DNA of 64,000 nucleotides from Lithodes maja (Eukaryota; Arthropoda; Malacostraca; Decapoda; Lithodidae). The notes beneath the pieces were generated by a model that did not search any database, had not been told where the DNA came from, and was given only the letters and a program-made list of their open reading frames with translations. The stretch spans positions 1 through 64,000 of the forward strand of contig JBAKBP010013050.1 in assembly GCA_037953745.1 (NCBI GenBank), in the 5' to 3' direction. Of this stretch, positions 53,161 to 63,926 are shown in pieces. The position numbers were made by a program, and so were the translations under genes. Numbering within the stretch: position 1 is the stretch's first letter; each line of letters opens with the position of its first letter.

Positions 53161-53511
53161 GCTGGTGCCGTCTTACTGCAAACAGACGAGGACGGTTTGG
53201 AGCATCCAGTCAGTTTCTTTTCCAAGAAGTTTAATTCCGCTTAGAAAAACTACTCTGTGGTGGAGAAAGAACTGCTGGCAATAGTGTTGGCGCTCAGGCA
53301 CTTTGAAGTATATGTTCCTGCCTACGGGCCAGTCGTGGTGATTTACACCGACCACCACCCTCTTAAATTTCTGAACCAATTCCACAACCGGAATATGAGG
53401 CTGACACGTTGGTCACTCATGTTGCAAGAATACAATCTAGACATTCGCCATATTGCCGGTTGTGAGAATGTGATTGCAGACTGTTTGTCGAGGGTGGAGG
53501 ATCCGGCGTAG
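53161..53511 (+). pseudogene. G1 RNase H, fifth fragment and end of pol
   Basis: It continues the codons cut at 44785: GAVLLQTDEDGLEHPVSFFSKKFNSA, then a TAG at about 53239 where relatives have glutamine (AQKNYS), then EKELLAIVLALRHFE, YTDHHPLKFL and NVIADCLSRVEDPA, ending at 53511. The single stop would remove the last two RNase H catalytic positions. Confidence 0.92.
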
Positions 53512-53920
53512 ATCACCACAGGTGTGTGGGTTTGAGTGGAAAAAATCAGGCTTGCCCCTGTAGAACAGCCGTCAAAAACAACATTAAAATTAAATAAAAA
53601 AAATCACATAAAAACTCTTTCTTTTTGATAGTTAATTGGAATTTGCCAATGTTATAGCTAAAGTCGTAAGTTGAACCTGTCTTTCACTTAGTAGGCTGGG
53701 CTCTGTGAAGCTCGCTCAGGGAGTATAGCAGGCTAAAATTATACTATTGTGTTTGGGATGGGTTATAAGATTTTCTTTATGCTAATATGTTGTTTTATTT
53801 AAGATTGAGCTTTGCATTTCATTTCTGGTGGAGTGGCTAGGTGTGGCGGGTCTTGTCGGCATTCTGCCTTGTCAGATACGGTGCTCGCCTAATGTTGAGC
53901 GTCCCATATCTTGGGCGGGG
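53512..53920 (+). other. G1 3' untranslated region and polypurine tract
   Basis: About 410 bases with an A-rich stretch, a CTTTCTTTTT block shared with G2/G4/G5 and a purine tract CTTGGGCGGGG ending at 53920. No ORF of note. Confidence 0.6.
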
Positions 53921-55756
53921 TGTGACGTCTACCAGCGTTGGCAGAATCGCCTCTCGTTAGCCACTAGCGCTCGCCAGGGACATCGAAATGGGCAACAGTT
54001 ATCAGAGAATGTTGTTCTTTCTTTCCTAGTATCGCATTGTCATAGACAGTCCAGTGGTGGTCTTTGTTTTCGTCTGTGACAACCGGAAATATTTTATATC
54101 ATTAATAGAATATAAGATGCATTGTGTAAAGTTAAGGAGAGAGAGCGATGTAGGCAGCGTGGTGGTAATATGTGCGTGTGTATGTATGTGCTGCCTCCCT
54201 CGCCCGGAGGAGTTTTCCCGCTCGCGCGCGGGCTTTCCCTCGGCCTTGATTGGCTGGTGGATCCTGGCGCGTCCTAGGGACGCCTGCTGCCTTGTGACGT
54301 CTCGGCCCGTGATTGGCCGACCATCGCGCCCTTGCGGGCTCCTGTGTAACTAACCTCCTCCATGAGGGTTTCCAGGAACTGTCCTCCTCAGGGCAGGCTT
54401 GGTGCGCGTTCTTCTAACATCCCCTTGCATACTCTCTCCCGATCACCCCCTTTATCACTGTTTCTCTCACTCGATTCTCTCTTTCCATACTCTAATCTTT
54501 ATTAACTGCACAACACTCCCCTTGGGTTCTGCATACGGTTTCCATAGCCGGCTCATTGTATTGCATGCGCCGTCCTCTGAGATATTTACATGTACTTAGA
54601 ATAGGTTTGAGGGTTCTTAGTTCGTATAGGTTAAGAACTTTGTGTGTGTCTCCATTATTGATTTAGTGTTTCTGCTCTTTTATTTAATGCTAGACTGGGA
54701 TAAGGTAACTGTAGTCGTTGTCTCCGATGTGTGTACGGTTTGCTTATACCTACACGACTTCGACCGGTCCTGTGGTAGCTTGGGTTGTCTTTTCGGCTGT
54801 GTCCTTTGCGAGTGCAGCATTGTGTTGACTGAGGGTTTTGGCCTGTACCAGTTCCACACTTTGCTGCCTCTTTGCTTGTCTTTAGAGGGTCGCCAGGATA
54901 GAACCAGATACTTGTGATCTGGATCTATCAAGAGAGCACCCTAGTCAATTAACGTAACTTAAAGGATGCAGTCTTAAGGACATCGCTAGGCTACGAGCCT
55001 GTCTTGCTCAAACCCAGTTCCTTACCTAGAGTATCCCAGCTAGACATTATTAATCGAGTAGACACTTGTTAGTATTTAATATAAGCTCTTTGATATGTAC
55101 GCATTATTATTCACAGTATTTATTAGTCTAGGTTGTTGTTGAGCTGCACAACCATAGCAGACTGTTTCGTTGATGAGGAAGTACTTCTTTTAGTGTCGAG
55201 CATTGCTACCGTTGTGCATTTATAGTATTCTCGTGTCAGTTAACATTATATGTCCTATCTTTTAGTGTATTCGATTTACACGTGTGGTGTCCTGCCTCCT
55301 GCCTTTATATAGTTTAAGATACGAGCATCTTATGAGCATCAGACTTTCTTCAGAAGTTTCCAGGTTTATGCTGTAGGACTATACTTCACTTTCTTTCAGA
55401 TAGGAGTGAAGAGTTTATTGTTGTTTAGAGTAACTGTATTGAAGCATCTTTTTATTGTATTAAATCTTGCAGTGATTTAATTGATCTTTCCATAGATTCC
55501 TTTTTATGCATTTTAACGTAACTTGCATCTTGTTTGTTATCAGGCTATACCAGTGTGGGTTAGCCTGAAGTAGAGTACATTTATGCCCAGTTAAGGATAC
55601 CCCGTTGTCGCAGATTAACTCTGGAGGGTATAGGTGTTTTTGTTCGCCGGCATATAAGTTCGAGGGTTTGGATCTAGCGTACCGTTGTTGCATAGTGCCC
55701 TATTACTAGTCCAATCATTAAGTGCCCTTGTTTTATTCGTAGTCCCGGTCGTAACA
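53921..55756 (+). repeat. G1 3' LTR
   Basis: 1836 bases, TGTGACGTC...GTCGTAACA. Compared with the 5' LTR it has many substitutions and small indels, including an extra GT-rich stretch near 54175. Hairpin at 54904-54922. Followed by TCAT, the target duplication. Confidence 0.9.
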
Positions 55757-57299
55757 TCATTCAATATGGAACCATGCCCAACTTGCACACAACAATATCA
55801 TGAACGTGGATTGTGACAGGTGATGATAGGAAATGCAACAACTCGCCCATATACTGTAAGGGTGAGGCTAGGGCACATTGATATATTACAGGCTGACAAA
55901 TAGGGGCCATATCTTGTGGAGGGACAACACACTCCCTTGAATAATGTACTGACCAGGCACCAATAGCAGACATAATCAGAAGGGGCACTTCAACTGAAGT
56001 CAGGGTCACTGAATGTCCAACCCACCTCACCATATGGACTAAGAAGGGATGGGGCAAGCAGCCAACCTCACCTCAGGGGTGGGGTAGTGGGATGGGTGAG
56101 GTTACATTTTGGTTCTTTCAACCTTCCTTCAATCACCCTGATCTTGGTTAGTATCCCCCTTTTGAGTATATCTGCTTCTGTAGCATGGTCGGCCAAACTG
56201 CTCAAGGGAACAGCTCTTCCATCTTGCTTGACATGGCGCACCTCACCTGACGTGGCTCACCTCATAATTCAACTGTTCACTCACATTGCTGGGGCCTGCT
56301 TACTTCAACATATTCCTTTACCCTGCCCACCTAAATCCAGGGTTGGCATGTGAGGGTAAGCATATCAACTAACTTCACCTAGCCCACCGCACCCAACACG
56401 ACATCATGTGCCCCATCCCACTTTACCAATGTCAACCAGGATGGGAGAGCATTCTATTTAATCTAACCTTACCCGAAATGGCCAAATTAATCAAACTTTA
56501 GCATCTTCTCAGTGAGAATGGGTAGTTTGTATGTTTTTGCACCAAGCCCACACAAACAGGAGACACCAGTCCTTGGAAGCCTGATATTCTCAGTAACCAT
56601 ATTATTTTAATTCCAACTATGATAGATACTTGTTCATTCTTGAGGTAGTTTCAATGTGATTAAACTTAATATGCCACCCACAGGAGTTGAGGTTGCAGAG
56701 TAATATTGGTATAATAATATTATTTCCCATTATAACCTCTGCTGTGATCTAGGTAATAAGCAGTGTACTAGCGTGTATGGATTCTAATTCTCGTTCTAAC
56801 TAATTACTTGACATGATAGCTAAGTAGAAGTACTCTTACAAGTCACAAGTTGATCAAACCCAGATGATTTTTGACATAATTTTAAGGGTTACTGCATATT
56901 AAGTGATATTATATATTTGCCATAGTGTCTGACGAATTCTTCATTCCATTATTATTTTACATGACATTCATGCTTTAATTTTACTTAAATTATTTTTGTT
57001 CTTTCATTGCCATAGTCCCTTCCTATTCTTGTATGATCTGTGTTCCTTTTCGTCAACGGACCTCCTTTTGCCATCTCTCACGAATCCAATATTTTCTTCT
57101 ACTATCTTGGGCAATCAACGAACCATTTCCAACGTCCTTCATTATTCCTCCTTCCATTTCTCCCTGTTTTATTCTTCATCGATTATATTTATTAGTGGCC
57201 CCCTTCATCATTGACGATGCACCTTAACTTTGTTTATGGCCAATCTTTGAACTCAGGCTTGCCTTTCAAACTTCCCACCTAGGAGTGAGAACAAAATAT
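55757..57299. other. Unrecognised, possibly unique host DNA
   Basis: It joins directly to the left flank of G1 (TCAT), so it is the original locus or an older repeat. I see no transposon protein, LTR or repeat match within the window. Short ORFs on both strands (for example 98 codons at 55761-56057 minus, 88 at 56087-56353 plus) show no recognisable domain. Confidence 0.4.
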
Positions 57300-57477
57300 G
57301 ATTGCCAAACATCGTGAGCGAAACGCTCTTAAATTATTTAAATATAATAAAACCACTCACGGACTCGTCCTATATGATGTGGCTACCACTAAAATACGAT
57401 TGCCAAACATTGTGAGCGAAACGCTCTTAAATATAATAAAACCACTCACGGACTCGTTCTATATGATGTGGGTACCA
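57300..57477 (+). repeat. Two-copy tandem repeat, period about 98 bases
   Basis: 57300-57397 and 57398-57477 are near-identical, each starting GATTGCCAAACAT. The second lacks a short AT-rich stretch. Each unit holds the small inverted repeat GAGCGAAACGCTC. No function assigned. Confidence 0.75.
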
Positions 57478-57758
57478 CTACTAGAAAAAACTAGTAAAAA
57501 ATAATCAATAAAATAAAATTAAACATGATCCAGCTCTTGCACTTCCCAGGACTCTGCTGTCTAATGTAAGCGTCGGCTTGGCTTCTCCAAGCGTCCCTCT
57601 CTCTTATACTCCTAGGCCTCATGATAGTCGGACGGTGTTCCGGGGGTGTGTCCAGCCCTTCTTCATTCTTCTCCTGCCCTCGAACATTGTGAATCTTTTC
57701 TCATATGTACATGCTATATGCTGAGGTCAGGGTAGCTTATAGACTAGGAGTAGGCTGC
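57478..57758. other. Spacer before G5, nothing recognised
   Basis: About 280 bases with no ORF or repeat recognised; it is the flank of the left LTR of G5. Confidence 0.4.
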
Positions 57759-58600
57759 TGTTACGAACTGGCACTCGGGTACACAAGGGCTCTCAATCAG
57801 GACTCGAATACGGCTCGCTGCCACAACGGAAACACACGATCCCAACCCCTGAGTACTGCCAGCCGAACAAAAAACACCAATACCCTCCAGAGTTCAATCT
57901 GCTATAACGGGGTATACAAGAACTTGGTACTAGTGTTCAACAACAGACTAATAAAGAGACAGGAATTATCTAGTCTGGTCAACAATCAAACAATGAAGTA
58001 CGAAACAACAACACCAAAGAATAGTGTTGGCCGAAGCCGAAGTAATCCACCCTTGACTAAGAACTTAAGAAGTCCTCCACCCTCTACTTCGGATCGGCAC
58101 TATTACGTTACGTTAATTAATAGTCCTTAAGCATCGAGCAAGGAATCTTCTGAAAAAGGTTAGATGCTTCTCGGATGCTCGTAAGAAGTACGTATCGGAT
58201 TTTGAACAGTAATTCAATAAGCAAAAACACTGGCAATTAAATACTATTAAAGGTTTAAATTGGCATAAGAATAATTAAAAGAATATGCAATAGTAAATGG
58301 CAAACATTAAAAAGAAGTACTCCGCAAATGCAACAGCAATAGCCTACTCGGATTGTGCTCGTGGGCCACTAATCACTAAAGTAGCCAAGCTTGCAACACA
58401 TGAAATCAATAGTGCATAAACAATATCATACATAAGGAAAGCTTCAATAACTATTCTGTATCTACTAATCGAGTAAAGTCTAGCTGGGGTACTGTGGGCA
58501 AAAGGTAGCAGTGACTGAGCAAAAACGGCTCGTAGCCTAGCGAAGTCCTCACAACTGTTTAAAGTATTACGTTAAAACTAACAAGTGGACTTTGAGAAAT

Positions 58601-58619
58601 CCAGATCCCTTGTATCTGG
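58601..58619 (-). promoter_or_regulatory. Conserved LTR hairpin (G5)
   Basis: CCAGAT, a 7-base loop, ATCTGG. Only the stem and loop length are kept compared with G1 and G4. Confidence 0.5.
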
Positions 58620-59172
58620 TTTTCTCCCGGCTCCTTGACAAAGTAAAAACAAACTGTTAATAAAATACAGGGTGGTTAGGCTCTTGCCCTCACGCACTGT
58701 AAATTATTAACTCAACACAGTCAGCCGCGAAGACAACCTAGGCTTCACTGACCCGAAACGAGTATGCAGGTTTATCGCTTAACCACTGCATCAAACAACA
58801 ACTCGTAGCACAGAAAAGCCTTACCCCAGTCTAGCATTACCTAGACTAGCAGAAAACAGGAATAATAATAATAACACACAGGGAAATGCATATACAAGTG
58901 CAACAAACATAAATCAATCCTATTCTAAGTTAACCCTTCCAAAATAGGCTATCTAATAGGCAAGTATCTCGTGAGAACTCAAGCGATAATACGTTGGCTG
59001 ACTAGGTCTGCACCAACGGGACCATGGAAGTTAAAAAGGCAGGGAAAAGAGGAGATAAGAATGTAAGGTAGTAGAGAAAGTTCACATCAGTCAGAAGAAT
59101 ATATATAGTTAGCAAGAGAAATGAGAAGTCGCTCTGCCTAATGAGTTCTGATGAAAAAATGGCTAGACTTAC

Positions 59173-59244
59173 CTTTTTATACCCGGCCCTCTAGTGAGCC
59201 CAACGTGAACTACTAAGGACCGCCCACTGACAACCATTACGTAA
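59173..59244 (-). promoter_or_regulatory. G5 LTR promoter block
   Basis: Minus strand: TTACGTAA (59244-59237) in place of the G4 TGACGTCA, then GGGCGG (59225-59220), then TATAAAAAGG starting at 59181. Spacing to TATA is the same as in G4 to within a few bases. Confidence 0.55.
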
Positions 59245-59289
59245 TTTCTCTCTCTCCTCTGGGATAGACAATGGCTCCCCTAGCACTGA

Positions 59290-59308
59290 GGGGGGGGGGG
59301 GGGGGGGG
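59290..59308 (+). repeat. Run of 19 G in the G5 LTR
   Basis: It replaces a GGAGGGAGGAGGG-type stretch at the same place in G4 (about 46305). It could form a G-quadruplex, or be an assembly or consensus artefact. Confidence 0.7.
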
Positions 59309-59647
59309 AGTGCTAGTGAGTTAGGCCCACCTCCCGCCTGGCGCACCCACTGACCCCCAACTGTGGCGGTTTCTCTTCCCATCATTACAAATAAGTTTTA
59401 CACACAATACTTATAACTAATGATATAAAATAGAACTCGTTGACTCAGATGAAAACAAAATACATATTCATAATACTTATAGTACAACGGCTCACATGAA
59501 CTAAGTTAGGAAACTCTACATAGACTACAGCCAAAGTTCCTGCCCTGACGATCCTAGCGAGAGTGGGGCATGACTAGGCGTTCTGTACAGCATGCTCACA
59601 CGTGGACATGCGTCACACCCTCCCCCAAGATTTTACTCGCTCAACCC

Positions 59648-59713
59648 CGCAGCTCATGTCCCGTAGCTCAGCTGTCCCGTAGCTCAGTTGGTTAGAGCGC
59701 TGGTTGCAAGCTA
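59648..59713 (+). repeat. 66-base tRNA-like (SINE head) insertion
   Basis: Absent from the same place in G4. Flanked by AACCC on both sides (59643-59647 and 59714-59718). It contains GTCCCGTAGCTCAG twice, the second followed by TTGGTTAGAGCGC, together a good match to the D-arm/A-box half of a tRNA. The T arm and acceptor pairing are missing, so it is not a functional tRNA gene; most likely a truncated tRNA-derived SINE or a tRNA fragment retroposed into the element. Confidence 0.65.
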
Positions 59714-59718
59714 AACCC

Positions 59719-60086
59719 TGAGCTAAAATCTGACAAACACAGAACCCCATCAAGCCCCTCACACCCAGCGACCGCATGGCACTAAAACAAAGCTGAGTTT
59801 ATCACCAGAACACATCTTATTATGTAAAAAAAAATTCACATTTTATAACTCCTCCCAACAATAGCAAAAAGACACAATATCATGCTCCCAGAGCGAGCTT
59901 ACAGCAGCTCAGCCGTTTGATAGTTCGTGGACTACTCAAACTCTATAGGCTATGACAAACTTATATGATTACCTATATCAAAAGAAAGAGTTTTTATATG
60001 ATTTTTATATTTTAATATGTTTTTTCCCGGCTGCACTATAAGGGCAGCCTATTTTCCTCCACTCAAACCCACACACCTGTGATAGC
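59719..60086 (-). other. G5 3' untranslated region
   Basis: Closely matches the G4 3' UTR (46660-47000), including the AT-rich block and the GGCTGC...GCAGCC hairpin near 60030-60050. Confidence 0.6.
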
Positions 60087-61659
60087 CTACGACTGATCAT
60101 CCACCCTTGATAAACAATCCGCGATCACATTGTCACATCCAGCAATATGACGGGTGTCCAGGTTATACTCCTGCAACATCAAAGACCACCTGGTCAGTCT
60201 CATATTGCGATTGTGAAATTGATTCAGGAATCTCAAAGGGTGATGATCAGTGTTGATAACCATGACTGGGGCCATAGGCTGGAACATACACCTCGAAGTG
60301 CCTGAGCGACGGCACAATCGCCAGTAATTCCTTTTCTATTGTAGAATAGTTCTTTTGTGCAGCATTGAACTTCTTAGAAAAGAAACTTACTGGGTGTTCC
60401 ACACCTTCATTGTCTGTCTGTAGCAAGACGGCACCAGCCCCCTACACCACTAGCATCTGTTGCAAGCTGAAAAGGCCTGTTAAAGTCTGGGGCCTGAGTA
60501 TCGGGTGAGTACATAGCAAATGTTTCACCAAAGTGAAAGCCTTTTCACACTCAGGTGCCCACAAAAACTTTTTGTCTTTAGATAACAAATCTGTGAGAGG
60601 TGCCAACACCGTTGAGTAACCTTTTATGAAGCGTCTGTAGTAGCCCTATCATACCCAAGAATCTCATAATCTGCTTCTTGGTTGTTGGGTGCAGAAATTT
60701 ATTGATAGCCTGTACCTTGTTCTGAGGAGGGCACACCTGTCCCCTTCCCACTACAAACCCAAGGTACTGCACAGTGGCTTTTACGAAGTCACACTTTGCC
60801 AAATTTACTACCAGACCTGCTTCACTAAGTTTCCGGAACAAGGTCTCAAGGTGCTCACAATGGCTCTCAAAGTCGTCATCATAAATGATTACATCGTCCA
60901 AATATACGGTGTAATTTGGAATGTCCTTTACAATTTCATTCATCAGGTTCTGAAACGTTGCTGGTGCATTCTTAAGTCCGTAAGGCATAACATTGCACCC
61001 GGTAGGTACTCCCGTCCACAACAAAACCACATACCTCTTTAGCACGCTCGGACAAAGGTACTTGCCAGTAACCTTTTACTAAATCTACTTTAGACAAAAA
61101 ACGAGCATTACCAATTTTGTCAACACTATCATCAACCCGCGGAAGAGGATATGGGTTAGTTGGAGTCAAACCGTTTAACCTACGGAAATCAATACAAAAG
61201 CGTACCTTGCCATCTGGCTTAGGCTGCAGTGTTACGGGGGGAAGTCCACTTAACTGTGCCTTTCTCTATCAACCCTCTACCGAGCATATACTCCAACTCA
61301 TCCCTCAGAGCTGGTAGTTTTATGGGGGGCACAACGGTACGTGATTGACTTAAAGGGTAGATGGTCCCCCACGTCAACATCATACATAGCCTGAGTAGTG
61401 AGGCCTGGGTGTTCAGCAAATACAGTGGGGGTATGAACCGAACAACTGACGGATAGCATCAAACTGCGGCTCAGGCAAATGAGCTATAGCCTCGTCAGCC
61501 CTAAGGCTCGAGTTCCCCGCCCCACTGATCCGCTGAAACATGTTGATCCCAGCTATCCTCCTCTGAAGCTTGACTGTCCCCCTCTCCTTCTCCACCACAG
61601 CCGCAACAAGCCAACACAGGGACAGTGAGAGGCTCAGAGGGGGCGCCTCACATACTCTT
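60087..61659 (-). pseudogene. G5 RNase H, reverse transcriptase and linker, broken
   Basis: Read leftwards from 61659: the linker (AHLPEPQ), reverse transcriptase entry (PIKLPALRDELEYML), PYPLPRVDDSVDKIG, KVDLVKGYWQVPL, NVMPYGLKNAPATFQ, the catalytic YLDDVIIYDDD near 60895 and RFLGMIG, then RNase H ending NVIADCLSRVDDQS at 60087. Frameshifts near 61000, 60640, 60440 and 60270 (indels against G1/G2) split it into short ORFs. It keeps the standard catalytic motifs where readable, in contrast to the G4 deletion. Confidence 0.82.
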
Positions 61660-61662
61660 TAA

Positions 61663-62114
61663 CCCGTGGAGCCCCGGCTAGTTTTGTAATGTTTGCGCAC
61701 CAGAACCCGGCCGGTTTTCAAAAAATGGTTTTATTCCAGAAACAATAGCGAATGGGTTAGGAATGAAGGAAAAACCACGAAAAAACCGCTCAAAAAGCTT
61801 AAAAAATGGTCCTACAGAGCCCCCGAAAACGGATTTTATAAGAGTAAAAAATTGAAGGCAATTATCCCAAAAAACCAGGTTATTGCGCGCTTCGCGCGCC
61901 AACGCACGTGGACTTTGAGAGTTTTCAACCATCGGCACGGTTGCGTGGGATACGTACACAGTTCCCATACAAATCTGAGCCCTCTTGCGTGGCTACACCT
62001 GAGGTTACGGTCGGCGCAATTAGGGGAAATTAGGGTGACTCGCCAGGCGCGTCTCTGGGGCTGTGCGTTACATACATCGCCGACGCGCCAGGCGCGTCGC
62101 TGGGGCTGTACGGG
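61663..62114 (+). mobile_element. piggyBac-like MITE in G5
   Basis: 452 bases between TTAA (61659-61662) and TTAA (62115-62118). Inverted ends are CCCGTGGAGCCCCGGC and CCCGTACAGCCCCAGC (13 of 16 match). Two tandem subterminal copies of a CGCCAGGCGCGTC...TGGGGCTGT unit lie at the right end, and GCGCGCTTCGCGCGC near 61887 is a perfect short palindrome. Removing it and one TTAA restores the integrase-tail codons HVNLIKEYVR of G5, which proves the target duplication. Non-coding. Confidence 0.83.
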
Positions 62115-62118
62115 TTAA

Positions 62119-63422
62119 TAAGGTTCACGTGACATAACTGGTTCTTTTTCCTCCTGTCTGGAGTGGCAACAAGGTAATCTAAGTCTGACATTTTTTCTAC
62201 AATTTTATAAGGTCCAGTGTACTTCGCAGAGAGGGGGTTACCAACCAAAGGCAACAAAATTAATACCTCTTGTCCTACAGTGAACTTCCGGAGCCTCACT
62301 TTGCGATCATACCTGTCCTTCATCAAAGCTTGTGATTCTGTCAAATTTCTACCTGCCATCTCCAGACTCTTAAGCATGCGCTCACGGCTTTCAAGCACAT
62401 ACTTTAATAATGGACAAGGCTGCACAGTCCCCTCCCAAATTTCTTTCAGCATGTTAAGGGGGCCCCCTGACACGGTGTCCAAAAATCAGCTCGTTTGGAC
62501 TAAATCCCAGGCTCTCACCAGGTACCCTCCCGAGCAGCAAACAGCACATAAGGCAATCCAAGATCCCAATCCATACCGTTGTCAGCACAATAACACCTGA
62601 GCATGCTTTTAAGTGTACCATGCCACCCGCTCAAGCACCCCTTGATGTCCTGCCAGTGGTATGTCATGCGCCAACCTCAGTAGGCTATCCCTGCACTCCC
62701 GTGGCACCACCAACTGGTCCACTACTCCGGACCCCTTTTGCCAACTACGTTTAGGGTCTTGAAAACGCCTATAGAGGATGCCTTCTAAATAAAAAAAATC
62801 TCCTGGCTGTGCATCGCCGTCCTCGTCGAGCTCTACAGCTCCATTAGCACACGTTTGGAGCTCAGGGTCCTCTAGTTGCAACCGACGTATATCTGAGGGT
62901 GCCAAGCGATCTAACTGCTCCCGGAGCAATGCATGACCTTCCCCGATACTGGGCTGCTCCCTCTGTCTCTCTCGATGTACATAACGTTGCTGTCGTGGAG
63001 ACTCGTCATGCCCAGCCTCGTCACTCTCGATGACAGGCCCAGGGGCTACTCCAGAATTAAGTAATGGTGCTAATACTGAATCACCCAGGAGAGCCGCCGA
63101 GTCAAAACTCTTAAAACCAACTCCAGCTTTAGCCTCCTCCTGTTGATCGTTCCTCCGCTGGTCTGAAGACGGAGGACTAGGCTGTGACACTTTAGCTGCC
63201 CGAGCTCGGGGGACAACACACGCCATGGGTTGTGTCTGGCACCGCTCGACCCACTCTTGCTCTTCCCTACTCACGTCGGCCGGCCTCTCGGCAACGACTA
63301 AGGGTAGAACCTCAGAAGCGGGCATTGCAAAGTCGTTGCCGAGAAGAAGGTCGACGCCCTCCACTGGCAGTTTCTCCACAATCCCGACATCCAATTCACG
63401 TGCCACACCATCCACCTCCAAC
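62119..63422 (-). pseudogene. G5 protease end, linker and integrase remnants, core deleted
   Basis: Reading leftwards: the end of protease (VDGVARELDVGIVEKLPVEGVDLLLGNDF), the linker (ALLGDSVLAPLL, DIRRLQLEDPELQ), the integrase entry LAHDIPLAGHQGV and then directly LER, the final catalytic glutamate region, in place of about 170 residues that hold the CxxC pair and both catalytic aspartates. The tail then runs YVLESRERMLKSL, VGQEVLILLPL and TGPYKIV (near 62200) in a shifted frame up to the MITE. The deletion join is at GV, a dipeptide present at both sides, so it may have arisen by short-homology template jumping. Confidence 0.8.
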
Positions 63423-63569
63423 CTCCGTGTGTCCAGGCATTTTGGCTCGAACGTCCCTTGATTTTGGCCCTGTCACTCTTTCAACTATGGGGGAGGCACT
63501 CGCTATAGGCAGTAATGCCTTTTGCCTCCCTCAATCACATAGAAAAAAAAAAAAAAAAAAAAAAAAAAA
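63423..63569 (+). repeat. 147-base poly(A)-tailed insert in the G5 protease
   Basis: Absent from the same place in G4. About 120 bases of unrecognised sequence followed by 27 A (63543-63569), interrupting the codons for VRLELEVDG. GGCTCGAACGTCC near 63441 loosely resembles a pol III B box. Likely a short retroposed RNA (SINE 3' part or other small RNA). No clear target duplication; six bases of the target seem to be missing. Confidence 0.6.
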
Positions 63570-63907
63570 CGCACCAGCGGGTATGACCGAGTTGCATTAA
63601 TACCCTGCACCACTACCACCCCGAGCCGCGTTTATAGGGTAGCCAGTCAAGTTTTTCATCAGAGTCTGGGAAGCACCTGTATCACACAAGACCTCTACTC
63701 AAAATGCTTGCGCCCCGCCCACATCACGCAACCCCGCCCTCTATGGTCGCAAAAAACATCCTGAGCAGGGTTCGAGCCTCCCAGGTGCTTCTGCATTGGC
63801 TGTGCCTCAGCCTCTGACGAACTGCCCCGGGCAAACTCAGATGACTTCGGAGACACACCAATGTTGCAGGCCAAAGACACAGCTGCTGTAGGTGGTTTGC
63901 TAGGACA
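63570..63907 (-). pseudogene. G5 protease and gag end, broken
   Basis: Encodes VVVVQGINATRSYPLV, then the protease active site as CDTGASQTLMKN near 63685 (RDTG in relatives), a frameshift near 63697, and CDHRGRGCVMWAGRKH and SLACNIGVS. It is cut at 63907 by the G-run. Confidence 0.8.
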
Positions 63908-63926
63908 GGGGGGGGGGGGGGGGGGG
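63908..63926 (+). repeat. Run of 19 G replacing the zinc-knuckle region of G5 gag
   Basis: In G4 the same flanks (AGGACAG and TCACGCCCC) are separated by about 183 bases that encode the zinc knuckle. Here they are joined by 19 G. A deletion with a simple-repeat filler, or an assembly collapse. Confidence 0.7.

Larger units (their letters stand above)
4299..55756 (+). mobile_element. G1, Gmr1-like Ty3/Gypsy retrotransposon split into five pieces by nested insertions
   Basis: The two LTRs (4299-6123 and 53921-55756) bracket one plus-strand element whose own sequence is 4299-10465, 36379-36438 or so, 42026-42536, 44670-44785 and 53161-55756, about 9.5 kb in all. Joining the pieces at the target duplications gives one continuous reverse transcriptase/RNase H frame. 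The flanking duplication is TCAT (4295-4298 and 55757-55760); it assumes the first two LTR bases are transposed in the left copy. Domain order is gag, protease, integrase, reverse transcriptase, RNase H. Stops and frameshifts make it dead. Its LTRs differ at many sites including small indels, so it is the oldest layer of the stack. Confidence 0.88.
57759..59617 (-). repeat. G5 3' LTR
   Basis: 1859 bases, similar along its whole length to the G4 LTR with many substitutions and small indels. Element-orientation ends are TGTGACGC and CGTAACA. Hairpin at 58601-58619. Confidence 0.88.

Noticed and set aside
55761..56057. 98-codon minus-strand ORF as host gene
   Set aside because: No recognisable motif, no splice or codon signal that I can judge, and an overlapping short ORF on the other strand looks equally plausible.
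59660..59713. Functional tRNA gene
   Set aside because: Only the D-arm half is present; anticodon stem, T arm and acceptor pairing cannot be completed.
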